The notes below the pieces were generated by a model, which was not told the DNA's origin, ran no database searches, and saw only the letters and a program-made list of their open reading frames with translations. From contig CANLXH010000001.1 in the NCBI GenBank assembly GCA_947495075.1, forward strand, positions 1,612,001 to 1,676,000: a stretch of DNA of 64,000 nucleotides, in the 5' to 3' direction. The DNA comes from an uncultured Croceitalea sp. (GTDB lineage Bacteria > Bacteroidota > Bacteroidia > Flavobacteriales > Flavobacteriaceae). Made by a program: the position numbers and the translations under genes. Shown one piece after another: positions 24,424 to 33,860 of this stretch (position 1 is the stretch's first letter; each line of letters opens with the position of its first letter).

Positions 24424-27400
24424 ATGAAAATACTTTGTACGCTAATTAAGGGCATACTAGGCCTATTCAAATTAGACTTAAAAATGAAACTTACATACCT
24501 CCTTTTCGCCATGGCGTTACTGCAGACATTTGCAAAAGGAAGCGCTCAGACCAAAATAACCATCAATGTAGAAAATGCATCTATTGAAGAAGTATTTGAA
24601 TTAATAGAGTCTTCTACCGATTATAGATTTCTCTACAACACCAAGTACTTAAATCTTAGTAGAAAAGTTTCTATAAGTGCACAGAACCGTCCTTTGGAGA
24701 ACGTTTTGAGTAAAATTTTTAAAGGTACCAATGTAGACTATGTACTACTTAAAAAACAAATTGTTTTAAAACTCAAAAAGGAAGAGGAAAAGGAAAAACG
24801 GGGTCCCACGGCGGTCACCTTAGCGGACCAAATAATACAAAGAACCATTAGCGGTTATGTTACGGACAATGTAGGTCAGTTTCTAGAAAGTGTTACCATA
24901 CTAGTTTTGGGTACCCAGAAAGGTACTGTAACCGATGCTTCTGGCTACTTTGAAATAGAAGCGACCACTGGAGATGCCCTAATATTTAGCTACTTAGGCT
25001 TTCTAGACGAAGAAGTCATTATCAGTGATACGGATTCTTATGAAGTTACAATGAGAGAATCTTCTTTACAGCTTGATGAAGTACTCTTAGTTTCAACGGG
25101 ATATCAGAATATTTCAAAAGAACGGGCCACAGGATCGTTCGATAAACTAGAAGAACGCACTCTTGAAGTAAAAATCAATCAAGATATTTTGGACAAATTG
25201 GAGGGTGAAGTTGCAGGTCTTACCACCGATGCCCAAGGCAACATTATAATTAGGGGCCTAAGTTCCATATTTGCTGAGACCCAACCATTGATTGTTGTAG
25301 ACGGCTTTCCTATAGAAGGGGATATTAGCACCATAAACCCAAACGACGTTCAAAGTGTTTCTATATTAAAAGATGCGGCAGCAGCTTCTATATGGGGTAT
25401 ACGAGCTTCTAGTGGCGTTATCGTTATTGTTACAAAAAAAGGACAACGCAACAATCTGTTGACAATTGAAGCTACGGCAACAACGGCATTTACAATGGAA
25501 CCAGATATATTTGCCGCTCAGAGTGTTGGTACGCCCAGCACGCAAATAGCCTATCAAAGAGACCTGTACAATCTAGGGGACGTATACAGTACAGATCAGT
25601 TGTTCTCCGGTAGTTTGTCCCCAACATCATTGGTACAGGTTAACCCTGTTGCCGAAATTCTTTTGTTGCAAGAAAGAGGAGATATTTCAAGTGTTGAGGC
25701 CAATACCAGAATACAAGATTTAGGCACTAGAGATGTACGAAAAGAATACCGGAATCTCGTTACAAGGCCTGAAACATGGCAACGTTACAACATATCTGTA
25801 ACGGGTGGTGGCGAACTACATGATTTTCGTTCGTCACTTTCATACAATAAAAACGAGTTCAATGTAGTAGGTACCAATCAAAATCAGGTAATAATTAATT
25901 TTGCCAATTCTTTTGATATTTCCCCAAAAATGAAAGTTAGGGGGAGTATTAATTTTTCACAACTAAAAATAAATAGACCGCCAAGTAGCATTGATGACGG
26001 TCCCGAAGTTCTTGGAACCGAGGATTTGTCATCACCTGTAAATTTCTTGAATAATATTCCTATTACAAGCCGTATTTTAGATGATGATGGCAATTACCTC
26101 CCCATGGTCGGCGGTGCAAACTTACAAAGTTCAGAATTTGCATTAAGCCAAGGGTACGCCTTTCCTTGGACCTATAACTTAAGACAGGAAATAGATAACG
26201 CCAATAATGTAAACAGGGAAACCTCTCTCAGGTTACAGGGCGCATTAGACTATAAATTGCTCAAAGATTTGACTGCAACACTCAGCTATCAATATGAGTG
26301 GACAGATCTTGAGTCAAGAATGCTGTACAATGAAAATTCATTTTCTGCGCGAAATAGGGTCAACCTATTTACCCAAGTAGACAATGCCGGGGTTGTCACG
26401 GGTAACCCTGTACCCATAGGAGGTATTCTGGATTTAAACAATGGTACCCAAAAGTCGCATACAGCTAGAGCGCAATTAAACTATGATAGCAATTTTAATG
26501 ATGGGATACACCAATTGACCGGTATTGCTGGTTATGAAGTACGAAAAACCATTCTATCAGGATCAACGGATAGGCTATACGGTTATAATGATCAGCAACT
26601 GGTATCGGTAAATCCAAATTTTAGAACGGTTTTCTCTCTTCCCTTGAACGAGGATGGTTTGGGAAGCACTATACCGGCAAATTCTAGGGTAAACTTTGTT
26701 GAAAATAGATTCTTGTCCTATTATGCAAATTTGGGCTATACCTTTAAAAGAAGATATACCTTATCAGCTAGCACAAGGTTAGATGACACGAACCTTTTTG
26801 GTGCATCCGAAGAATTTAGGAACATACCGTTATTCTCCCTTGGCCTAAAATGGGACATACATAAAGAGAAGTTCTTGGAAGATAGTGTTATAAGCACGCT
26901 AGGGTTAAGAACCACCTATGGTACAAACGGTAATGTTGATAGAAGTACTGGCCCATTTTTACAAGCAGGTTTCTTTCAAGAGGATTTTTTCTTCGTAAAC
27001 CGATCTTCATTTATCCGAAATGCTCCTAACCCATTACTCCGTTTAGAAAAAACCCGTACCCTAAACTTAGGGTTCGATTTGGGTTTTTTTAATAATCGAA
27101 TATTGCTCAGTGCGGAATATTACGACAAGAATACCGAAGATTTATTGTCCAACACTTCTTTGAACCCTACACTGGGTATTCGCAATGTATTATTAAATGC
27201 AGGTAGACTAAGCAATCAAGGAGTAGAGGCAGAACTTAAACTAGACGTTATAAGAAGTCAAAACTTCAATTACACCACTACAGGTATTTTTAGTTACAAT
27301 AACAACACCTTGGTAAGAGCAGATATCGATGCCCAAGACCTAATAGCATTTACAAGTGGATCTGCACCAGTGCAAGGCGAAGCCTTACAAACAATCTATA

Positions 27401-28008
27401 GTTTCAATTTCGCAGGTTTAGATCGTAACGGTGCCCCACAATTTATTAATATAGACGGTGATATTGTTGACACCAATACCAATATAGAAGATGTTGGTGC
27501 TTTGTTAAAAAGCGGTACGTTAATACCACGGTACTACGGATCATGGCTGAATGATTTTAGATATAAAGGTTTTTTCTTAAGAACATTGACCAGCTTTAAG
27601 GCGGGTCATGTTTTTAGGTACTTTGACGGTAGTTTTACCTCTAGTCCATTTCTGGCCAATGTACCAGAAGATTATAATGACAGATGGCAACAGCTAGGTG
27701 ATGAGAATAGAACGGATATTCCCGCTCTTGTATCCATACAAGGAGGAGCAAGCAGCCCTGGATACACGCAACTTTCAAATGCTGATAAGTTCGTTGATTC
27801 CGCAGCGCATATCCGCTTAAGACAACTAAGCTTTGGATACGATTTTAGATCAGAAGATTTAAAAAAAATAAAATTTCAAGCATTAAGAGTTGGTTTTCAA
27901 GTAGATAATTTGGCGGTTTGGGACTTTAACAAATGGGGGATTGATCCGGAAAACCCTAACATACCTATACCCGCAACCTACACACTAAATATCACTGCCT
28001 CTTTTTAA
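24424..28008 (+). CDS. SusC/RagA-type TonB-dependent receptor with STN domain (module A)
   Basis: This 1194-residue protein carries, in order, a leader helix (about 21-40, ending GSAQ), an STN signalling domain (about 44-117), a carboxypeptidase-regulatory-like domain (about 141-212), the junction DEVLLVSTGYQ near 218-228, a plug with VVDGFPIEGD and SVSILKDAAAASIWG, and a long beta-barrel ending in Phe. SusC proteins form the outer-membrane pore and work with a SusD lid. The STN domain means it also signals to a FecR anti-sigma, matching the FecR just upstream. SusD follows after 10 nt. The cargo cannot be read; peptides are inferred from the M16 and TlpA neighbours. Confidence 0.95.
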   Translation: MKILCTLIKGILGLFKLDLKMKLTYLLFAMALLQTFAKGSAQTKITINVENASIEEVFELIESSTDYRFLYNTKYLNLSRKVSISAQNRPLENVLSKIFKGTNVDYVLLKKQIVLKLKKEEEKEKRGPTAVTLADQIIQRTISGYVTDNVGQFLESVTILVLGTQKGTVTDASGYFEIEATTGDALIFSYLGFLDEEVIISDTDSYEVTMRESSLQLDEVLLVSTGYQNISKERATGSFDKLEERTLEVKINQDILDKLEGEVAGLTTDAQGNIIIRGLSSIFAETQPLIVVDGFPIEGDISTINPNDVQSVSILKDAAAASIWGIRASSGVIVIVTKKGQRNNLLTIEATATTAFTMEPDIFAAQSVGTPSTQIAYQRDLYNLGDVYSTDQLFSGSLSPTSLVQVNPVAEILLLQERGDISSVEANTRIQDLGTRDVRKEYRNLVTRPETWQRYNISVTGGGELHDFRSSLSYNKNEFNVVGTNQNQVIINFANSFDISPKMKVRGSINFSQLKINRPPSSIDDGPEVLGTEDLSSPVNFLNNIPITSRILDDDGNYLPMVGGANLQSSEFALSQGYAFPWTYNLRQEIDNANNVNRETSLRLQGALDYKLLKDLTATLSYQYEWTDLESRMLYNENSFSARNRVNLFTQVDNAGVVTGNPVPIGGILDLNNGTQKSHTARAQLNYDSNFNDGIHQLTGIAGYEVRKTILSGSTDRLYGYNDQQLVSVNPNFRTVFSLPLNEDGLGSTIPANSRVNFVENRFLSYYANLGYTFKRRYTLSASTRLDDTNLFGASEEFRNIPLFSLGLKWDIHKEKFLEDSVISTLGLRTTYGTNGNVDRSTGPFLQAGFFQEDFFFVNRSSFIRNAPNPLLRLEKTRTLNLGFDLGFFNNRILLSAEYYDKNTEDLLSNTSLNPTLGIRNVLLNAGRLSNQGVEAELKLDVIRSQNFNYTTTGIFSYNNNTLVRADIDAQDLIAFTSGSAPVQGEALQTIYSFNFAGLDRNGAPQFINIDGDIVDTNTNIEDVGALLKSGTLIPRYYGSWLNDFRYKGFFLRTLTSFKAGHVFRYFDGSFTSSPFLANVPEDYNDRWQQLGDENRTDIPALVSIQGGASSPGYTQLSNADKFVDSAAHIRLRQLSFGYDFRSEDLKKIKFQALRVGFQVDNLAVWDFNKWGIDPENPNIPIPATYTLNITASF

Positions 28009-28018
28009 AAAAACAGAT

Positions 28019-29440
28019 ATGAAAATAATAAAATATAGCGTGTTAGTAATGCTTGCTCTATTTATAGTAAGCTCATGCACTAGAGAAAATTATTTAGACT
28101 TTGAACCAAAGGGTCTGGTCATACCTAATAACCTTATCGATTATAGACTGTTATTAGACAATATTTCTGAGCCCATATTCATTGAGAATATTGTTCCCTT
28201 GACCGTTGGGTTTGGTGAAAAACATGGGCGAAATGTATTTATGAGTGATAATCTAACATTGGATGAAGATGTAATCACGATTCTTGGTCTTAGTAGAATA
28301 GACAGAAACACCTACTTATTTGCTGAAAATAGCTTTACCAATCAAGAAAATGATAGGGATTGGGATAATTATTACAACCAAATTTATGCGGCAAATGTTA
28401 TCATAGATGGTCTTTCAAGGGTAGAAGACGGCACTGCCGAAGAAATAGCTGAATTGGTAGGAGAAGCAAAATTACATAGAGCTTACGCTTATTTTAATTT
28501 GGTTAACCTATATGGACTACATTATAACCCTGCCAGTGCCGGAACAGATTTAGGTGTTCCTATCCGAAAAGGTATAGAATTAGAAAATGTAGATCTTACA
28601 AGAGCCTCGGTACAAGAGGTATATGATTTTGTTATTGCTGACATTACGGAAAGTATAGATGCGTTACCAGATGTACAAGCTTTGAACAAAAGGTTTAGAC
28701 CCTCAAAAGCCGCAGCTTTTGGATTGTTATCCAAAGTATATCTATACCAGGCAAGATATGATGAAGCGTTGGAAGCATCCAATGGCGTTCTTGGTCTTTC
28801 CGGTATCATCAGGGATATAAACGATGATGAATTTAATAGTAGTGGCACCGTCCGGTTATTACCGTCAATACAAGGTGACCTTGAAATAATATGGTTCAAA
28901 AATAGGTCGAACTCTCTCTTTGCTTCAGATGAGCTTATAGATCTATATGCTATCGGAGATCTAAGAATGGAGTGGTTTACCACAGTTTCAGATTTTTTCG
29001 GTATTGACAGCAATCAATTTATTTTGGCATTTGATTTTGGGCCCAACAATCAAGCCGATGGTATTCAAAGCACAGATATGTACTTAATACGTGCCGAATG
29101 CAACGCCCGTTTGGGCAACCTTGATGCGGCCAATGCAGATTTAAACGCCTTACGTATAAATCGTTTCGACTCATTTGCCTTTGAGCCATTGAACATTACC
29201 GATCAAGCAACATTAATCCAGTTTGTCAAAGATGAAAGAAGAAGGGAAAAAGTCAGAAGCTTGGATCGAACTTTTGATATTAAACGCTACAACCTTTTTG
29301 ACAATGACCAAATTACAGTTAGCCACACCTTAGATGGTATAACCACCACTTTATTACCCAATAGCAAAAATTGGGCGATGCCCATTGCTCCCAGGTATAT
29401 ACTGTTTAATCCAGAAATAGAACAAAATCCAAGAGATTAA
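28019..29440 (+). CDS. SusD/RagB-family lipoprotein (module A)
   Basis: This 473-residue lipoprotein has signal VSSCTRE with the lipid Cys near residue 20. The first half contains the TPR-like helices (NQIYAANVIIDGLSRVEDG, EAKLHRAYAYFNLVNLYG) and the TDLGVPIR segment common in SusD. The C-terminal part has YLIRAECNARLGNLDAANAD and DERRREKVRS, the usual SusD signature. It caps the SusC barrel and captures substrate on the cell surface. It lies 10 nt after SusC and 10 nt before the repeat lipoprotein. Confidence 0.94.
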   Translation: MKIIKYSVLVMLALFIVSSCTRENYLDFEPKGLVIPNNLIDYRLLLDNISEPIFIENIVPLTVGFGEKHGRNVFMSDNLTLDEDVITILGLSRIDRNTYLFAENSFTNQENDRDWDNYYNQIYAANVIIDGLSRVEDGTAEEIAELVGEAKLHRAYAYFNLVNLYGLHYNPASAGTDLGVPIRKGIELENVDLTRASVQEVYDFVIADITESIDALPDVQALNKRFRPSKAAAFGLLSKVYLYQARYDEALEASNGVLGLSGIIRDINDDEFNSSGTVRLLPSIQGDLEIIWFKNRSNSLFASDELIDLYAIGDLRMEWFTTVSDFFGIDSNQFILAFDFGPNNQADGIQSTDMYLIRAECNARLGNLDAANADLNALRINRFDSFAFEPLNITDQATLIQFVKDERRREKVRSLDRTFDIKRYNLFDNDQITVSHTLDGITTTLLPNSKNWAMPIAPRYILFNPEIEQNPRD

Positions 29441-29450
29441 TAAAATTAAG

Positions 29451-30995
29451 ATGAAAAAGTTATACATATTTCCAATTATTTTACTGGTACTCCTAATCGC
29501 CTGTACCACAGAAGATGATAGTAAACCAACCGTTCTGACTACAGCAGATCATATTATTGATATTCAAGATAATGTTATCGTTGGAGATACCATAGGCATC
29601 GTACCCGGCACTTCAAATAAAGGTACTATTAGTTACGAAATTGTTTCGCAAACACCTGACGGAGCTTTTACCATCGGCGAAACCTATGGAGAACTTATTG
29701 TTGCAGATGCCAGCTTAATCAGTAGTGAGACAAATCCTCAAATGACGCTAGAGGTAATGGTTTCCAAAGAAGATTTAAATAAAATATCAAATGTTATCAT
29801 AAATGTTAGTATGGCAGCAGAATGCCTAGATGTAGATCTTTCTTTTTGGGAAGATACCATTACAATTGAAGAAGATGGCAGTAGCCATGTTGTAGAAGGT
29901 GTTGGTACCGCAGGTGAATGTGGTATACTTACTTTAGCAGTGACAGATTTTATTGATTTTCTATGTGATCAAGAGGGTGAACTACTATTACGATTTATCC
30001 CTTCTGAAAATGATGATACTACTGGTATGGTAATTATAGACGAAATGGAATATGCCTGTGATGGCTTTGCCACAATATTACTTTCAGGAACAGGGGAATA
30101 TGATATTTCAACCGGAACCATACTTCTTGATTACGCATATGAAGGTCTAGGTCCCTTTCCTATTACAGGAAGCAAGATTATTACCATAGGGGCCAATACC
30201 GGAGGAGGTTGTACTTCTACCGTTAATACGGCTATTTGGAACGGAACCCTTGACCTAGTAGAAACCGATCCTGATTTCGGCGGTACTTCAGCTGGTGAAG
30301 GGGTCGCAGAATGTGGTGAATTAATCGTAAGTGGCGATCTGGCATTCTCTGGTTGTGATGCAGGCATACCTGAGATTACAATGGTCCTTACCCCGGAATC
30401 GACAGGTGCTACAAATGGTACTGTAACCGTAGCCAGACAAAGTTATGACTGTTTTGATGGTTTTGCTATTGAATACGAAGCTACCGGCACCTACGATGAA
30501 CTTACGGAAATCATAGAACTCAACTATAATCTCTATGATGGGGATACCGGGGATAACTTTGCGCAAGGAGTAAATATTATTACTGTTGCTTCTGGTGGTG
30601 GCGGAACTTGTACTTCTACCGTTAATACGGTCATTTGGGATGGAGCCCTAGATTTGATAGAAACCGACCCCGATTTAGGTGGTACTTCGGATGGTGAAGG
30701 AGTTGCAGAATGTGGTGAACTAATCGTAAGTGGAGATCTGGCATTCTCTGGTTGTGATGCGGGCATACCTGAAATTACACTGGTCTTTACACCGGAATCG
30801 GCAGGAGCTACAAACGGTACCGTAACCGTAGCCAGACAAACTTATGATTGTTTTGATGAGTTTGCCATTGAATACGAAGCTACCGGCACCTACGATGAAC
30901 TTACGGAAATCATAGAACTCAACTATAATCTCTATGATGGGGATACTGGGGATAATTTTGCACAAGGAGAAAATGTCATTTCCCCTAAAATCTAA
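29451..30995 (+). CDS. Repeat-containing surface lipoprotein of SusCD operon
   Basis: This 514-residue lipoprotein has lipobox LIACTTE with Cys near residue 18. After an N-terminal beta domain of about 105 residues it has three copies of a roughly 130-residue, cysteine-containing unit, starting near residues 125, 254 and 387. Units two and three are nearly identical (CTSTVNT at the start, VAECGEL, SGCDAGIPEIT and YDCF), while unit one is diverged. Conserved cysteines may form disulfides on the surface. I do not recognise the family. Position directly after SusD is that of SusE/F-type surface binding lipoproteins, so a substrate-binding role is a fair inference. Confidence 0.82.
   Translation: MKKLYIFPIILLVLLIACTTEDDSKPTVLTTADHIIDIQDNVIVGDTIGIVPGTSNKGTISYEIVSQTPDGAFTIGETYGELIVADASLISSETNPQMTLEVMVSKEDLNKISNVIINVSMAAECLDVDLSFWEDTITIEEDGSSHVVEGVGTAGECGILTLAVTDFIDFLCDQEGELLLRFIPSENDDTTGMVIIDEMEYACDGFATILLSGTGEYDISTGTILLDYAYEGLGPFPITGSKIITIGANTGGGCTSTVNTAIWNGTLDLVETDPDFGGTSAGEGVAECGELIVSGDLAFSGCDAGIPEITMVLTPESTGATNGTVTVARQSYDCFDGFAIEYEATGTYDELTEIIELNYNLYDGDTGDNFAQGVNIITVASGGGGTCTSTVNTVIWDGALDLIETDPDLGGTSDGEGVAECGELIVSGDLAFSGCDAGIPEITLVFTPESAGATNGTVTVARQTYDCFDEFAIEYEATGTYDELTEIIELNYNLYDGDTGDNFAQGENVISPKI
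30210..30972 (+). repeat. Tandem 399-bp coding repeat in surface lipoprotein
   Basis: Two tandem copies begin at 30210 and 30609 (period 399 bp, 133 codons, in frame). Long blocks are base-for-base identical, such as the stretches around 30479-30545 and 30878-30944. An older copy starting near 29823 is only recognisable at protein level. The near-identity points to a recent duplication or ongoing gene conversion, and copy number could vary between strains. Confidence 0.88.
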
Positions 30996-31004
30996 ATTCA
31001 AATG

Positions 31005-31043
31005 AATGATGACCCACCATTTTTTATAAGGTGAGTCATTATT
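31005..31043 (+). terminator. Hairpin after module A SusCD operon
   Basis: AATGATGACCCACC (31005-31018) pairs with GGTGAGTCATTATT (31030-31043) with two mismatch or wobble positions and an 11-nt loop. It lies 9 nt after the lipoprotein stop and 34 nt before the next sigma gene. The T content after the stem is weak, so partial termination is possible. Confidence 0.6.
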
Positions 31044-31077
31044 TAAGTATCAGTGTGGTTATGGCTGGTTCGGGACG

Positions 31078-31602
31078 ATGGGTAAAATTCATATTATAAA
31101 TAAAGATGTCTTAAAAATACTATTCGATGCTTACTATAAACCTCTGGTAATTTATGCAAGGTCATTTAATTTGATACAAGCTGAATGTGAAGACCTTGCT
31201 CAAGAAGTTTTTATTGGCCTATGGAAGGAAAAAGTATTTTTTACCAACGAAAAAGTATTTCGAAGTTATATATATAAGAACATCAAGAACAAATGTTTGA
31301 ATGCAATAAAACATAAAAAGGTAATAGAAAAATATGCAATACAAACTAGGGAACATTCCGAAGTCAAAATCAACCCATTCAATTCAGAAATAGAACTAGA
31401 GATTGTCAAAACATTACATAGAGCTATTGAAATATTGTCTCCACGACGAAAACAAGTAATAAAATTGACACTCCAAGGATTTCGAAACAATCAAATAGCT
31501 GAACAGATGAAGATTCAATTGCAAACGGTAAAAACCTTAAAATCGCAGGCATACCATGATTTACGAAACTATTTTAGAGAATTAAAAATACAGCCAAAGT
31601 AA
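31078..31602 (+). CDS. ECF-type sigma factor, no FecR partner adjacent
   Basis: This 174-residue protein has region 2 (LFDAYYKPLVIYARSFNLIQ, CEDLAQEVFIGLWKEK) and region 4 (LSPRRKQVIKLTLQGFRNNQ, then IAEQMKIQLQTVKTLKSQAY). It follows the module A lipoprotein on the same strand after 82 nt and faces the next ECF gene (31792, minus) tail to tail. Unlike the other four ECF genes it is not divergent from a FecR. It could be a second sigma for module A, which has a spare FecR, or a separate regulator. Confidence 0.88.
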   Translation: MGKIHIINKDVLKILFDAYYKPLVIYARSFNLIQAECEDLAQEVFIGLWKEKVFFTNEKVFRSYIYKNIKNKCLNAIKHKKVIEKYAIQTREHSEVKINPFNSEIELEIVKTLHRAIEILSPRRKQVIKLTLQGFRNNQIAEQMKIQLQTVKTLKSQAYHDLRNYFRELKIQPK

Positions 31603-31791
31603 CAATAGAATAGTATTCACTAAATTTCGATGTATCTATTAAGGAATAAAAGGAGTATGCAACAATATCAGGAATAAACTGAACTGGCATATTGAAATTC
31701 CTTAACAAGGGTATTTAATTTTATTGCACTATCTAGACACTTTCAGGAATAGTGCCAATTTCTAAAATATATTTGGAGGCATTTTTCAGGT

Positions 31792-32412
31792 TTAGTCTAT
31801 CATTTTTAGATTAAGTTTTACTCGACCTAACTTTGAATTAAAGAACAAAAATAAAACAGTCTTAATCCTGTCATTTAATGTATTTCTAACTACTTTATAC
31901 GCTCTGGAAATTTGTGTTTCAACAGTCTTAATCGAAATGTTCAGATGTTCGGCAATTTCAATATTGCTTAAGCCGTTTGTTTTACTGAGTACGAAAATTT
32001 CTTTACATTTAGGTGGTAAGGTTTGCACCACCTGAGAAATCATTTTTAAAGCTTTTTCCAACTTTTCATTGTCATAATAATCCTCGGCAACGGAGTTTAA
32101 ATGTTCCAGATAGCGCTGTTCTACCTTTAAAACAGTGACATTTTTTCTATATTGATCAATAAACTCATTGTAAGTAGATTTATATAACAAGCTTTCCAAA
32201 GAGATTTTCACATTTAATTTTTGCCTCCTACTCCACAGTTTAATAAAAACGTTCTGTACAATATCTTCGGCTAATAAAGAATCGTTGATTAGACTATTTG
32301 CATAAACACACAATTTATGATGGTAGTTTTCCATTAAGTGTACATAGGCATTTTCATCTCCTCTTTTGAGCTGTAAAATAAGCTTGGTATTATGGTTTAT
32401 TATTGTTTTCAA
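31792..32412 (-). CDS. ECF sigma factor (module B), TTG start
   Basis: This 206-residue protein has region 2 with YHHKLCVYANSLINDSLLAE and DIVQNVFIKLWSRR, and region 4 with LPPKCKEIFVLSKTNGLSN and the helix-turn-helix IEIAEHLNISIKTVETQI. It ends in a basic, hydrophobic tail. The first ATG falls at residue 27 inside region 2, so translation most likely starts at TTG 32412. It is divergent from the FecR at 32549 across 136 nt. It closely resembles the ECF genes at 40484 and 56687, which share YYHHKLCVYA-like and ISIKTVE segments. Confidence 0.9.
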   Translation of the reverse strand: MKTIINHNTKLILQLKRGDENAYVHLMENYHHKLCVYANSLINDSLLAEDIVQNVFIKLWSRRQKLNVKISLESLLYKSTYNEFIDQYRKNVTVLKVEQRYLEHLNSVAEDYYDNEKLEKALKMISQVVQTLPPKCKEIFVLSKTNGLSNIEIAEHLNISIKTVETQISRAYKVVRNTLNDRIKTVLFLFFNSKLGRVKLNLKMID

Positions 32413-32503
32413 TATCTCTAAATTAATGCTGTTATATAAACCAAAATATAACAGTCTATTGGTTTGGAATAAGCAATTTATAAAAAAAAAAAGGGAATTT
32501 GTA

Positions 32504-32529
32504 GGGGTGTAACATTTGGCACTCGTCTA
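32504..32529 (+). promoter_or_regulatory. Candidate ECF promoter of module B FecR
   Basis: GGGGT (32504-32508) and CGTCTA (32524-32529) are separated by 15 nt and lie 19 nt before the FecR ATG. CGTC is the classic ECF -10 core. This is the clearest of four equivalent sites in the window. Confidence 0.6.
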
Positions 32530-32548
32530 GTAAATAGATGAAAGAGGT

Positions 32549-33718
32549 ATGAAATCAGAGGAATTTATTGAATTAATAATAAAATACATTAACAATTCAA
32601 TTACGGCGATTGAATTGGATACATTTAATTCTTATTTAACGAATGAGGAATATGATGCTCTTTTCAAATCATATATCCAGGCCAATTATGTAATTGGTTT
32701 TCGAATGAACGCATTTAATACGCAAGATGCTAAACAAGAATTGATTGAATTTATAAGAACCGAGAAATCAGTAAAGAAAAAGAAGAAAATTGTCTTTTAC
32801 AGATATGCTGCCGCTGCCACAATTCTCCTATTGGTCTCACTTTCGTTTATTTTAAGAGATAACGCCTCTAGCGTGGATGCTGTAGAAACCGTCGTTTCCA
32901 ATGAACGCATTGAACCCGGAACCGACAAGGCTATCTTAACTTTGCAAAATGGCAAACATATTCCTCTGGAAAAAGGACAGAAGTTTAATACTGCGTATGC
33001 AGACAGTGATGGTGAAAATTTGGTGTATCAAGAAAAAGATGGTACAACAACTACTAGTGAAACAGCATATAATTATCTAACTGTTCCTCGCGGTGGACAA
33101 TTTCATATCATATTATCCGATAGCACAGAAGTATGGTTAAACTCAGAAAGCCGATTAAAGTATCCCGTTACTTTTATAAAAGGTCAAACCAGAGAGGTTG
33201 AATTGATGTATGGTGAAGCTTACTTTGATGTTTCACCGAGTATTAATAATGATAAATCCAAATTTAAGGTACTTTCTGGTATCCAAAGGATTGAAGTATT
33301 AGGTACTGAATTCAATATTAAGGCTTATAAGGATGAATTAAGTATCTATACCACACTCGTTGAAGGTAAAATTCTTATTGAAAATGGACTGAATAAAAAA
33401 ATATTAAGCCCTAACGAACAATCCGTTATTAATACGAACAATGGTGAATTACAAGTTACCTCTGTAAAGGTTATTAACGAGATTAGTTGGGTTCAAGGAG
33501 AATTTATTTTTGAGCGTAAGCCATTAAAAGAAATTATGAAAGTACTCTCAAGATGGTATGATATGAATGTTGTATTTGTTAATAAAGAATCTGAAAATTT
33601 AATGTTTACAGGAACATTGTATAAAAAACAAAGTATTGAAGAAGTCCTATTCTTAATTAAGAATACTCATTTCATTAATAATTATGAGATAAATAATAGA
33701 ACAATACTATTACATTAA
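32549..33718 (+). CDS. FecR-family anti-sigma factor (module B)
   Basis: This 389-residue protein has a cytoplasmic N-terminus, a transmembrane helix near 90-107 (FYRYAAAATILLLVSLSFIL), the segment GTDKAILTLQNGKHI, the FecR core with VPRGGQFHIILSDSTEVWLN, GEAYFDVSPS and EVLGTEFNIKAY, and a C-terminal DUF4974 domain. It is the partner of the ECF at 31792 and of the SusC that follows after 142 nt. It shares long identical stretches with the FecR proteins at 41180 and 57410, showing that modules B to D are closer to each other than to module A. Confidence 0.93.
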   Translation: MKSEEFIELIIKYINNSITAIELDTFNSYLTNEEYDALFKSYIQANYVIGFRMNAFNTQDAKQELIEFIRTEKSVKKKKKIVFYRYAAAATILLLVSLSFILRDNASSVDAVETVVSNERIEPGTDKAILTLQNGKHIPLEKGQKFNTAYADSDGENLVYQEKDGTTTTSETAYNYLTVPRGGQFHIILSDSTEVWLNSESRLKYPVTFIKGQTREVELMYGEAYFDVSPSINNDKSKFKVLSGIQRIEVLGTEFNIKAYKDELSIYTTLVEGKILIENGLNKKILSPNEQSVINTNNGELQVTSVKVINEISWVQGEFIFERKPLKEIMKVLSRWYDMNVVFVNKESENLMFTGTLYKKQSIEEVLFLIKNTHFINNYEINNRTILLH

Positions 33719-33770
33719 TTATTTGAGGAAATATTTTAAACGTGAGATAGAACATTTTAAACTAAAAAAA

Positions 33771-33810
33771 GGGAAGTAGTATGAACCTAGACAGTGCTAA
33801 CTACATTCCC
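33771..33810 (+). promoter_or_regulatory. Hairpin between FecR and SusC (module B)
   Basis: GGGAAGTAGT (33771-33780) pairs with ACTACATTCCC (33800-33810) with one bulged base and a 19-nt loop, 52 nt after FecR and 50 nt before SusC. It is the counterpart of the hairpins in the other three modules. Confidence 0.5.
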
Positions 33811-33860
33811 ATAATACCATTAATCAATTAAATATTTAACTAATTAACACAACCAAATTT

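Noticed and set aside
28522-29013. 163-codon open frame on the minus strand
   Set aside because: It lies wholly inside the module A SusD gene, has no recognisable domain, and the plus-strand protein is a clear SusD.
30131-31001. Four minus-strand frames of 77-93 codons with similar sequences
   Set aside because: They are mirror frames of the tandem repeat in the surface lipoprotein; their similarity comes only from the repeat.
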